A DNA stretch of 64,000 nucleotides. Source: Chlorops oryzae (Eukaryota; Arthropoda; Insecta; Diptera; Chloropidae). Positions 51,942-61,561 of this stretch are shown piece by piece. Both the position numbers and the translations under genes were made by a program. The stretch's first letter is position 1, and each line of letters starts with the position of its first letter. The notes beneath the pieces were generated by a model that saw only the letters and a list, made by a program, of their open reading frames with translations, had not been told where the DNA came from and did no database searches. Where the stretch lies: the NCBI GenBank assembly GCA_020466095.1, contig CM035808.1, positions 49,668,978 through 49,732,977 on the forward strand, given 5' to 3'.

Positions 51942-52976
51942 ATGGAACACCAACGGCAGTGCGTGATATGTGGCCGCAATCACGGGCTCGCCCGCTGTCG
52001 GCGCTTTCGGCGCTGGACCACGGCAAGGCGTCTGCTCGCAGTCCAGCAGAATAAATGCTGCTTCTCCTGCCTGTCGTAGCACCATCTGAGGAGAGAGTGT
52101 CCGGCGCGACAAAATTGCAAGGTCTGTGGAGAGCGCCACCTCTCATCCACCAACAGGCCCGGTCCGTCTCGCCCGATGACTCCGGTCCGTGGCGGCCTAG
52201 GGAGGCCCGAGAGCCCAATGCGTATGGGGCACGATCTGCTCGGCGCCGCTCCCGACGTCGTTCCCACTCTGCACGCCGCCGTTCTCGAGAGCGCAGCCCG
52301 GAGAGCCCCCGCCGCCGATCGCCCGCCGGAGCGCAACGAGGGGGACAGCGACGCCGCCATTCGCGTAACCATCCACGCCGGCCAGCCTCACCTCCCCGAC
52401 AGCAAGCACCGAGCTCAAACGCCATCGCCCGTCACCATCCTCCTGTCGTGCAGGGCCGGGGCCCGAGCGTCATCGCCATCTCACCAGGGGAACTGCTCGC
52501 GGGGCGTTGTCTCGGTAGAGACCTCGAGTCCGCTTCGCCCTTTCTCCCTTCCGCCGTTCGCCCTCGACGCTTTCAACATCGAGTGGAAGTCCCTCCCGAT
52601 ATCCGGTAAGGGCCATCGATCGCGAGAGAGTGCGGGAGGCGCTGCGAGAGGTCCAGGAATTCTTGCTGCAGAGGGAAAGGTAAGCAGGGAATTATGGTTG
52701 CAGTATGTTCGTGGTCGCCGCCGCAGCTACGCAGCCGACCCTTTAAAGCGCGGCGAATTAGTCAAATCTCCTTTTTTTTCTTGGTACAACTTAAAGTTCG
52801 AGCTCGAGCGAGCTCTGGCCGTTCAACGTAAGTCACTCGAACCAATAACGTCGGCGATAGCAGTTAACCGCGCACTCGATGAAAAACCACGATCAAAAAA
52901 CAAAATCCTAATAAAATCGCCAAAAAAAACCAAACAAATCGAATTTAACGTGAAACCAAATTCAAGTCTAACGTGA
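51942..52976 (+). CDS. ORF3 of BEL element 2: Gag-like zinc-knuckle protein running into the LTR
   Basis: From ATG 51942 (MEHQRQCVICGRNH) the frame has one in-frame TAG at 52077-52079 and otherwise stays open to TGA 52974-52976, 345 codons in total. The first 75 residues repeat the Gag zinc-knuckle pattern: CVICGRNHGLARC, CFSCLS-stop-HHLRREC, CKVCGERH. A Pro/Ser/Arg/Ala-rich middle follows. The last ~90 codons lie inside the 3' LTR from 52706: RGRRRSYAADPLKRGE, then a Lys-rich tail. It occupies the position of env but has no signal peptide or membrane segment. The function is unknown: an RNA-binding accessory protein or a relic of duplicated gag are both possible. Confidence 0.55.
52666..52691 (+). 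other. Purine-rich tract before the 3' LTR of BEL element 2
   Basis: AGAGGGAAAGGTAAGCAGGG ends about 15 nt before the LTR. It is the best polypurine-tract candidate, though not directly adjacent. Confidence 0.4.
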
Positions 52977-53355
52977 ACTCAAATCAAAAGGAAAAATATA
53001 TATTTGAACTCAGAACAAAAGTGAACTCAAATCAAAAGGAAAAATATATATTTTAACTCAGAACAAAAGTGAATTCAAATAAAAAATAAAAAATAAAAAA
53101 AAATTTTAAAAAAAAAAGAAAGAAAAAAAAAATCCTTTATATATATATAAGTCGCCAAGAAGTCAAAGTTTTTTTGTTGCTTTATTATCTTATAACCACC
53201 GAATTTCGCACCATCGCCAGGAAGGCGTTTAACTTCTAATAAGATCACATACCGCGTCGCGTAATCGCCGTGAAACCAAGAACAGCAGCTCTCCCCCTCC
53301 ATCTTCCGCTGAGAGACCAGGTACGTGCCCTTATTTGCTTGCCCTCACATTAACA
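52706..53355 (+). repeat. 3' LTR of BEL element 2
   Basis: 650 bp, TGTTCG...TAACA. It is identical to the 5' LTR over the first ~380 bp; later differences are mostly short indels in A, T and C runs. Confidence 0.93.
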
Positions 53356-53990
53356 GTGGTCTTGATAAATTTTTAACCCTTAGAGGACATTTTGTTTAGC
53401 TGCGAAATACTCAATTCAAAATAGTGAAAATCAATTTTTTGCGAGTTTCGCGAATGGTGGTCTTGATAAATTTTTAACCCTTAGAGGACATTTTGTTTAG
53501 CTGCGAAATACTCAATTCAAAATAGTGAAAATCAATTTTTTGCGAATTTCGCGAATGGTGGTCATGATAAATTTTTAACCCTTAGAGGACATTTTGTTTA
53601 GCTGCGAAATACTCAATTCAAAATAGTGAAAATCAAATTTTTGCGAATTTCGCGAATGGTGGTCATGATAAATTTTTAATCCTTAGAGGACATTTTGTTT
53701 AGCTGCGAAATACTCAATTCAAAATAGTGAAAATCAAGTTTTTGCGAATTTCGCGAATGGTGGTCTTGATAAATTTTTAACCCTCAGAGGACATTTTGTT
53801 TAGCTGCGAAATACTCAATTCAAAATAGTGAAAATCAATTTTTTGCGAATTTCGCGAATGGTGGTCTTGATAAATTTTTAACCCTTAGAGGACATTTTGT
53901 TTAGCTGCGAAATACTCAATTCAAAATAGTGAAAATCAAATTTTTGCGAATTTCTCGAATGGTGGTCATGGCCAAATTTTAACCTTAAGT
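53356..53990. repeat. 101-bp satellite array, part right of BEL element 2
   Basis: GCGAATGG starts at 53450, 53551, 53652 and 53753, an exact 101-bp period, with further units at about 53854 and 53955. Units differ at a few positions (CATGATAAA versus CTTGATAAA). Confidence 0.93.
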
Positions 53991-54425
53991 GACGACTATA
54001 TTTGGCGTCAAAATACACAATCGGAAGAAGCAAAAAAAAAATCATTTTTTTTGTATACAGATATGAGAATAAGAGAAAGAGTGTTTTTTTCTTATATGTA
54101 GGATGATGACCATAGTTATAGCGATGTCGCAATTTTTTTTCAGCGAAAGCTTAATTCTACATAGTAGCTATACACACACCAAATTTCAATAAGCTGGGAT
54201 GTATAGTAAAAAAGTTATCCAGGAAAAACCTTAAAAATCGTGATTTTTGAAACTTCTGAACCACTTCCCACGACCCAAGGAGGGACTACGAAAACAATTT
54301 TTATGCAGTTTTTCGGACATTTACCTGGTTCATGTCCATGCCGAATTTCAATATGATATCTTTCATGGCTTAGGAGTTAATTACGAAAAACTAAAGTGTG
54401 ACCGACAGACAGACAGACAGACAGC

Positions 54426-54475
<50 letters not shown>

Positions 54476-54628
54476 AACAGACAGACAACGGACATGGCTA
54501 GATCGACTCCTCTTGTCACCTTGATCAAGAATATATATATATGTCTATATCTATCGCGACTCCTTTGGTATGTTACATACTCCGAGCCAAACTTAATATA
54601 CCCTTTCCTTCGGAAAAGGTATAAAAAA

Positions 54629-54950
54629 GCAAGAAAGCTAAAGTCGGTCAAGCCCGACTTTAAATAACCCAGCGTCCCGACATTATTGGCGCACTATGTT
54701 TTTCCTCTCCATTTGTGGACGGGACACAAACATTTTTTTTCCTACACCTTTCATTCGCCTTGGTCAACCTATAATGCGAATTTGAAGCTTCTACGCCTTT
54801 TACTTTACAAGTTACGATAAACCCTTATTTGTGAGCTTATTTGTGGGCGTGGCTCGAGGAGGGCGGCGTCCATTTTTTCCAGGATATGTCCTTTTCCGTA
54901 TTTTACCAGTACACCAAATATCAATGAAATGTATTCAGTGGTCCGCAAGG
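54629..54950 (-). mobile_element. DINE-1-like element, family A, 3' fragment
   Basis: It starts directly at the end of the family-C copy with AAGCAAGAAAGCTAAAGTCG and the AAAGTCGG...CCGACTTT stem. It continues through GGGCGTGGCTCGAGG to CCAGTACACCAAATATCAAT. The 5' half is missing. Confidence 0.75.
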
Positions 54951-55480
54951 GGAATAAGTAGATATTAATAATTTACCTATAATAATACAAAAGTAAGACA
55001 AATTACAAGATTGCAACCAAACTTTTTATAGCAAAAATATTTAAAAAAAGATTCCAGCAGAACTCATAGGATTTCTTGAAAAAGCATAATATGACCAAAC
55101 ACGTTTGTGAAGGCAGGATACGTATTTCACTTTATATGGCTGGAAACTATTTTTTCTCCTCCCCGAGTACATCAATCTTTCCGCAAAGTTCAAAATTTAC
55201 TTAATCTTTTTCAAGCCCCAGTTCTTCCACAACTTTATTTCGCCTTCGACAGGGCTGGAACTCGGACCTTGCAGAATGCAAAGCAAAAACGCTTCCAGTA
55301 CGCTAACAAGAGATATGATTCGCGCGTGCTCGATTTATTATATCAACGTTCGAGAAAATCGAACTATAGACGCCTCGTATGCATGTATGATAGCTATATA
55401 ATCGCGAGAACATTTTGACAATTTGAGCATTTGTTTCGTTTTTGAGACGATTTAAAACCGAAAGGTATTAAAATTAAACT
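54951..55480. other. Unassigned spacer between inverted DINEs
   Basis: AT-rich. A 103-codon frame (55107-55418) has no known domain and overlaps a tRNA-like module on the other strand, so it is probably not a gene. Confidence 0.4.
55240..55312 (-). repeat. tRNA-like module (minus strand)
   Basis: On the minus strand: A box TAGCGTACTGG (55295-55305) and B box GAGTTCCAGCCC (55252-55263), with GCAAGGTCCGAGTTCCAGCC close to the module at 28963-29031 (GGAAGGTCCGAGTTCGAACC). It is degenerate. Confidence 0.5.
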
Positions 55481-55612
55481 TTTTATACCTTTTCCGAAGG
55501 AAAGGGTATATTAAGTTTGGCACGGAGTATGTAACATACCAAAGGAGTCGCGATAGATATATACATATATATATATTCTTGATCAGGGTGACAAGAGGAA
55601 TCGATCTAGCCA

Positions 55613-55648
<36 letters not shown>

Positions 55649-56986
55649 GGTCACACTTTAGTTTTTCGTAATTAACTCCTAAGCCATGAAAGATATCATA
55701 TTGAAATTTGGCATGGACTTGAACCAGGTAAATGTCCGAAAAACTGCATACAAACTTTTTTCGTAGTCCCTTCTTGGGTCGTGGGCAGTGGTTCAGAAGT
55801 TTCAAAAATCACGATTTTTAACGTTTTTCGTGAATAACTTTTTTACTATACATCCCAGCTTATTGAAATTTGGTGTGTGTATAGCTACTATGTAGACTTA
55901 AGCTTTCGCTGGAAAAAAATTGCGACATCGCTATGTTTATGGTCATCATCCTACACATTAGAAAAAAACACTCTTTCTCTTATTCTCATATCTGTATACA
56001 AAAATGATTTTTTTTTTTGCTTCTTCTGATTGTCTATTTTGCCGCCAAATAAAGTCGTCACTTAAGGTTAAAATTTGACCACCATTCGCGAAATTCGCAA
56101 AAATTTGATTTTCACTATTTTGAATTGAGTATTTCGCAGCTAAACAAAATGTCCTCTAACGGTTAAAATTTGATCAAGACCACCATTCGCGAAATTCGCA
56201 AAAATTTTCATTTTCACTATTTTGAATTGAGTATTTCGCTGCTAGACAAAATGTCCTCTAACGGTTAAAAATTGACCATACCAACCATTCGCGAAATTCG
56301 CAAAAATTTTCATTTTCACTATTTTGAATTGAGTATTTCGCTGCTAGACAAAATGTCCTCTAACGGTTAAAATTAGACCATGACCACCATTCGCGAAATT
56401 CGCAAAAATTTTCATTTTCACTATTTTGAATTGAGTATTTCGCTGCTAGACAAAATGTCCTCTAACGGTTAAAAATTGACCATGACAACCATTCGCGAAA
56501 TTCGCAAAAATTTTCATTTTCACTATTTTGAATTGAGTATTTCGCTGCTAGACAAAATGTCCTCTAAGGGTTAAAATTTGACCATGACCACCATTCGCGA
56601 AATTCGCAAAATTTTGATTTTCACTATTTTGAATTGAGTATTTCGCTGCTAGACAAAATGTCATCTAACGGTTAAAATTTGATCAAGACCACCATTCGCG
56701 AAATTCGCAAAAATTTTCATTTTCACTATTTTGAATTGAGTATTTCGCTGCTAGACAAAATGTCCTCTAACGGTTAAAATTTGACCATGCCCACCATTCG
56801 CAAAAAGTTTGTTCTTAAATATAATTTCGAGTTTGTGAAGCTAAATCGAAGCACAGATAATGTGTAGCTAGAACAACGAAAAGGGCTTGAATTTTTGTTA
56901 AGGTAATGTTTCAACATATTATATTTACGGCTGAGGAAAAGGTATGTGTGCAATCGGCTTAGCCGATGTAAACTTCTTTACTTGTT
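55481..56986 (+). mobile_element. DINE-1-like element, family C (copy 2)
   Basis: Starts TTTTATACCTTTTCCGAAGG, with AAAGGGTATATTAAG completing the 5' arm. It has a (CTGT)n microsatellite at 55614-55648 and about eight 101-bp units at 56062-56810. The 3' hairpin ATCGGC-TTA-GCCGAT is followed by 19 nt to ACTTGTT. It is inverted relative to copy 1. Confidence 0.85.
56062..56810. repeat. 101-bp satellite array inside DINE family C copy 2
   Basis: About eight units in inverted orientation relative to 53356-53990, each with ACCATTCGCGAAATTCGCAA and GAATTGAGTATTTCGC. Most units here share GCTGCTAGACAAAATG where copy 1 has GCTAAACAAAATG (as reverse complement), so each array has its own variants. 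Confidence 0.93.
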
Positions 56987-57011
56987 GGTATTTAAATTCT
57001 AATTAAATACT

Positions 57012-57710
57012 AACAAGTAAGGGTGTTATAGTCAGGCGAGCCTGAAAATAGAATACCCGACACAGACACACATCTTCAAATAATTTTTAATATCAAGAGT
57101 TATTTAAGGCCATAAGGGGCCCCATATACCGACTTTTGTTTAATTTCTTTATGAAAACCGCCCCTTTGCCACACCCACTTTTCCAATTTTTCGGAATTCT
57201 AATCGGAGGCTTAAATATACGCGCAAATTCTAAGTTTCATTAAAATATTTGGAAAAAGTCAGATTTTGGGGCAGTTTTGAGATTTTTGTGACAGACCCTC
57301 GTACTGGAGGTACCCTTAATAATGGACCGATCAAGAAAATTTTTGGGCAGGATGTTTATGGCTACAAAGGAAGTATAAGTGCCAATTTTCGTTCAAGTCC
57401 CATAGGCGTTTCGGGAGTAGGAGAAAATTTTCGAAAAACGCCCTTCTGCAACGCCCAGTTTTCTAATTTTTGTAAATCACATTAATGGGCCTAAAATATG
57501 TTCAAATGCCAAATTTCATCAAAATATATTGTAAAACATCGGTTTTGGAGCTGTTTTTGTGATTTTCATAACAGACCCTAGTACTGGAGGTACCCCTAAA
57601 AATGGTTCGATCGGGTCCATTGTTCTTACTCATGTGCCTGTGAGTGCGCATACCAAATTTCATCAAGATAGCTCAACTCCTTCGATAAGAAAACTGTATA
57701 CAAACATACG

Positions 57711-57745
<35 letters not shown>

Positions 57746-57891
57746 GGACGGACATGGCTAAATCGAATCTCCTGGTGACGCTGATCATTTCTATATATAT
57801 TTTGTATGGTCTATCTCGACTGGTTCTGGGTGTTACATACAACCACACAAACGCAATATACCCTCGACACAGAGTGTGTGGGGTATAAAAA
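57012..57891 (-). mobile_element. DINE-1-like element, family B (full length)
   Basis: The 3' end at the left is AACAAGTAAGGGTGTTATAG with hairpin GTCAGGCGAGCCTGA. The 5' end at the right is CGACACAGAGTGTGTGGGG plus TATAAAAA. A (GACA)n tract is at 57712-57754. It is close to the copy at 25115-25970. Confidence 0.85.
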
Positions 57892-60091
57892 GATTTAATT
57901 TTATACCGACTGGTTTTAATTTAAAACCTTTAGTTTTTACTAAGTGCTTGAACTGAGGCGAAGCCTTTAGGGATGATGATTATGTTTGAAATTTTCCAGG
58001 GTCGGGGGAAGAATCCTTTTCTTAATATTGCATTAAATATGAACAAGTTTACCATGTGGATGCAGTGGGGAGTTGTGTTATCATCTGGGGAGTGATAAGA
58101 TCACAACCTGCAGCCTTTATGGTGTTAAAGTCGCCAATGATAGTCTGAACGTCTTTGTTTCGTTGTTTTTTCCATACTTTTTTATTGTTTTTGGACTCAA
58201 AGATTGTAAGATACTATTTATAATTTCTCGAAAATGGGTTGTATATTTCTTTATCTTTGTTAGTGTATGGGATTTGTGCGGTTTCACTTTTAGCTTTGAT
58301 AAAGATCGATAAGTTGAATTTGAAGATTTCCTGTGGCCTTATATAAAACCGCAATTCTTATGTTATACATTGTACATTCTTTCAATCCATGTATAACAAT
58401 ATTCAAGAAAAGAATTAAGTTATGAAATAAACAAATATCCGCATGAAGCAAGTTTTCATTACAAACAGATATGTATGTATATAATAACAACAATCTAACC
58501 TCTAAAAATGTCATTAATTTGTGTGCCTTCTTTCTTTTGTCTACGTATCTACGACAAATGAAGATGTGTTTGTGCTTGTACAGGCCCTCTAGGACGTGTG
58601 GGATATATTTTCTAAAAGCCACCAGTGCTTTACTAGAAACTGTAGAACTAGTGCAAATGAGGGTAGAATTTCGTATGAAACATATACAAATATACATAAA
58701 AAGGGGCCCAAATATCAGCAATTGCCTGGGTAAGGGAAATAGTTTTAATCTATATCCAAATTACCCAATTGGTTCTTACAGTACTAGAAAAGCGGTAGTT
58801 CTGTACTGCGACTGGTGATTTTCCGTCATCACTCAATGTTAATTTTCTACAAAGAATTGTATTGACAGAGGTATAAAGAAAAACTAGTACTGGTGAAATT
58901 AGAACTAGTAAAACGCTACAGTTCCACTGGTCGCATTTCCTGGAGGGAGCTTTAAAATTTATCTTTTAAGTGTTGGACGATGTAAGTTGGATACATTTTC
59001 TTAATGGCGCGACCCAAGACCATAATAAAATTTTTTACGAGTAAAAATTCTTTGAAGAAATTTTCTAAGTTGGCCAAATTAAATTCCTTTAAGCGAAACC
59101 GACTCCAGCAGGACTTCCTAAGTCATTTATCTACGTTATTGGAGGTTTAGCTGGTAAGGGATTTGACTTGACATCAAACAGGGCATTGGTGACAAATCAA
59201 ACAATGTTGCAGTTGGAATTCGAGCACAATTTTAATTAAACACAAATAAGTAAGCCGTCGAACATTGGCTCCCTACATACTCTTGAATTTGAAAGGATAG
59301 AATCTGTCAGCGTGTGTGACGATGTGCCGTTCAAGATGGCTATCTATTATTACTTAATTAATTAATTTTATTGCTGCAATTAGTCTAATAACCACGAGAG
59401 TTGTTGTAGAGAAGATATGGCGCGACTTTAGAGACGTAACATCATCAAAAGCGAAGTAGCTTGATAACTAAACCGAGCGGAAAATACATTAAGCCGAAGA
59501 TAGAATGCAATAGAAATTATTGAAAAGACTTTGAACTCTGGACAATTGCGAGAATACGCGGCTAAGTTTTTTTTATGACTTTCCATACATGGGCGGGATA
59601 TTTAATACGTCTTTATTTATTCTTTAACAGTACAATCTCGCTAATTATAGCACACAATCTTTTCACTCAAAAACGTATGTCCTTCTGTTCATGAAAATAT
59701 CCTTTCGGCAGGGGAAAAAAGGAAATGAATTAGCGCCAACACCTCGTGGTCCTTAATGAGGAGAAAAACATTTCCTTGTCAACATTAAATGAAATTTTTG
59801 CCCCTCCAATCAAAGTCATCATTCTTTAAATGAATTAAAATAAATTCTTGTTCGGAAGACACCATTTATTTATCTGAAGGAAATGTTTAGCCGCTTTGAG
59901 AAAAAATAGTTTCATAAATGACACAAAAATGATTTTTAACTTATGGAAATCTATTTTCGAAAGAAGAAAAGTGGGTTGTCAGTTTGAGGAAGTCTTTTAT
60001 TGTGGAAATGAAAATATTTTCCGTGACAAGGCGAAATAAAATGCTTGTATTTAAAATTAGTTTCCTTAAAAAGAACTCAATTATATTTACA
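57892..60091. other. 2.2 kb unassigned DNA
   Basis: Frames of 79-143 codons (for example 58290-58721 minus) have no recognisable domains and overlap each other. No repeat termini were recognised. Some may be host single-copy sequence. Confidence 0.35.
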
Positions 60092-60093
60092 TA

Positions 60094-61375
60094 ACAGGTT
60101 GGCTGATAAGTCCCCGGTCTGACACATAGATGGCGTCGCTAGTATTAAATGCATATTATTTTTATATAGTGGCAACCTTCAAATGATTCGTGTCAAAATT
60201 TGACGTCTGTAAGTCAATTAGTTTGTGAGATAGAGCGTCTTTTGTGAAGAAACTTTTGTTATTGTGAAAAAAATGGAAAAAAAGGAATTTCGTGTTTTGA
60301 TAAAATACTGTTTTCTGAAGGGAAAAAATACAGTGGAAGCAAAAACTTGGCTTGATAATGAGTTTCCGGACTCTGCCCCAGGAAAATCAACAATAATTGA
60401 TTGGTATGCAAAATTCAAGCGTGGTGAAATGAGCACGGAGGACGGTGAACGCAGTGGACGCCCGAAAGAGGTGGTTACCGACGAAAACATCAAAAAAATT
60501 CACAAAATGATTTTGAATGACCCTAAAATGAAGTTGATCGAGATAGCAGAGGCCTTAAAGATATCAAGGTCATATCATTCATCAATATTTGGATATGAAA
60601 AAGCTCTGTGCAAAATGGGTGCCGCGCGAGCTCACATTTGACCAAAAACAACAACGTGTTGATGATTCTGAGCGGTGTTTGCAGCTGTTAACTCGCAATA
60701 CACCCGAGTTTTTGCGTCGATATGTGACAATGGATGAAACATGGCTCTATCACTACACTCCTGAGTCCAATCGACAGTCGGCTGAGTGGACAGCGATCGG
60801 TGAACCGTCTCCGAAGCGTGGAAAGACTCAAAAGTCCGCTGGCAAAGTAATGGCCTCTGTTTTTTGGGATGGGCATGGAATAATTTTTATCGATTATCTT
60901 GAGAAGGGAAAAACTATCAACAGTGACTATTATATGTCGTTATTGGAGCGTTTGAAGGTCTAAATCGCGGCAAAACGGCCCCATATGAAGAAGAAAAATG
61001 TGTTGTTCCACCAAGACAACGCACCGTGCCACAAGTCATTGAGAACGATGGCAAAAATTCATGAATTAGGCTTCGAATTGCTTCCCCACCCACCGTATTC
61101 TCCAGATCTGGCCCCCAGCGACTTTTTCTTGTTCTCAGACCTCAAAAGGATGCTCGCAGGGAAAAAATTTGGCTGCAATGAAGAGGTGATCGCCGAAACT
61201 GAGGCCTATTTTGAGGCAAAACCGAAGGAGTACTACCAAAATGGTATCAAAAAATTGGAAGGTCGTTATAATCGTTGTATCGCTCTTGAAGGGAACTATG
61301 TTGAATAATAAAAACGAATTTTGAGAAAAAAATGTGTTTTTCTTTGTTAGACCGGGGACTTATCAGCCAACCTGT
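60094..61375 (+). mobile_element. mariner element, copy 2 (1282 bp)
   Basis: Same 27-bp TIRs (ACAGGTTGGCTGATA...) as copy 1, flanked by TA at 60092-60093 and 61376-61377. It is opposite in orientation to copy 1 and 11 bp shorter, because of an 11-bp deletion in the transposase. Confidence 0.95.
60273..61308 (+). pseudogene. mariner transposase, deletion and nonsense codon
   Basis: Starts at ATG 60273 (MEKKEFRVLIKY). The N-terminal HTH part is intact in frame here, unlike copy 1. An 11-bp deletion near 60567 shifts the frame in the second HTH (after ALKIS). TAA at 60961-60963 replaces the Glu codon of copy 1 between the first and second catalytic Asp. MDETWLY, HQDNAPCH and YSPDLAPSDFF are all present in the remaining frames (DD34D spacing kept). 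It is inactive. Confidence 0.92.
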
Positions 61376-61561
61376 TATATGGTCAAAAACGCGAAAAAGT
61401 CCAGCGTGGCAAGAATATTTTTTTTTTAAATGTTGCCATTTTTTTAATGTTTCTTTAAAAAATTGACTTTTAGCAGTCTGGCAACAAAAAAAAATTAGAA
61501 GAAGTTGTAAAAGATTTTGACATTTGAGCACGTTTTGCAAGCAATAGCAGACAGCATCGAA
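61376..61561. other. Upstream region of the 61.6-63.9 kb gene
   Basis: Short AT-rich stretch between the mariner end and the first exon. TGTTGCCA and TCTGGCAACA form a loose inverted pair. No clear TATA box. Confidence 0.35.

Larger units (their letters stand above)
44733..53355 (+). mobile_element. BEL/Pao LTR retrotransposon (element 2), complete with TSD
   Basis: LTRs of 642 and 650 bp (TGTTCG...TAACA) flank 7.3 kb, with the duplication GTGGT at 44728-44732 and 53356-53360. A PBS for tRNA-Arg follows the 5' LTR. The order is leader, Gag with zinc knuckles, protease, RT with YVDD, RNase H, integrase, then a third open frame. At least nine frameshifts or stops are present, yet the LTRs are nearly identical over their first ~380 bp. 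It is a different lineage from element 1: no PHD finger, other LTRs, GC-richer codons. Confidence 0.95.
44129..54628 (-). mobile_element. DINE-1-like element, family C (copy 1), split by BEL element 2
   Basis: The 3' end at the left is AACAAGTAAAGAAG with hairpin ATCGGC/GCCGAT (here AATCGGCTTTGCCGAT, inverted). The 5' end at the right is CCTTTCCTTCGGAAAAGG plus TATAAAAA, with a (GACA)n microsatellite at 54403-54487. The interior holds about ten 101-bp tandem units. The BEL element at 44733-53355 sits inside one unit with the TSD GTGGT, so the DINE proper is only about 1.9 kb. Confidence 0.8.

Noticed and set aside
51838..52705. env gene in BEL element 2
   Set aside because: No signal peptide, transmembrane segment or cleavage site is seen; the visible motifs are zinc knuckles and low-complexity stretches.
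53356..53990. Regular 101-bp repeats as a possible CRISPR array
   Set aside because: The whole unit repeats without unique spacers, in a fly-type genome and inside a DINE element. It is a satellite.
55107..55418. 103-codon frame between the inverted DINEs
   Set aside because: It overlaps a tRNA-like module on the opposite strand, and no related protein is known to me.
58290..58721. 143-codon minus-strand frame as a host gene
   Set aside because: No recognisable domain, irregular composition and an overlapping plus-strand frame of 115 codons; not enough support.
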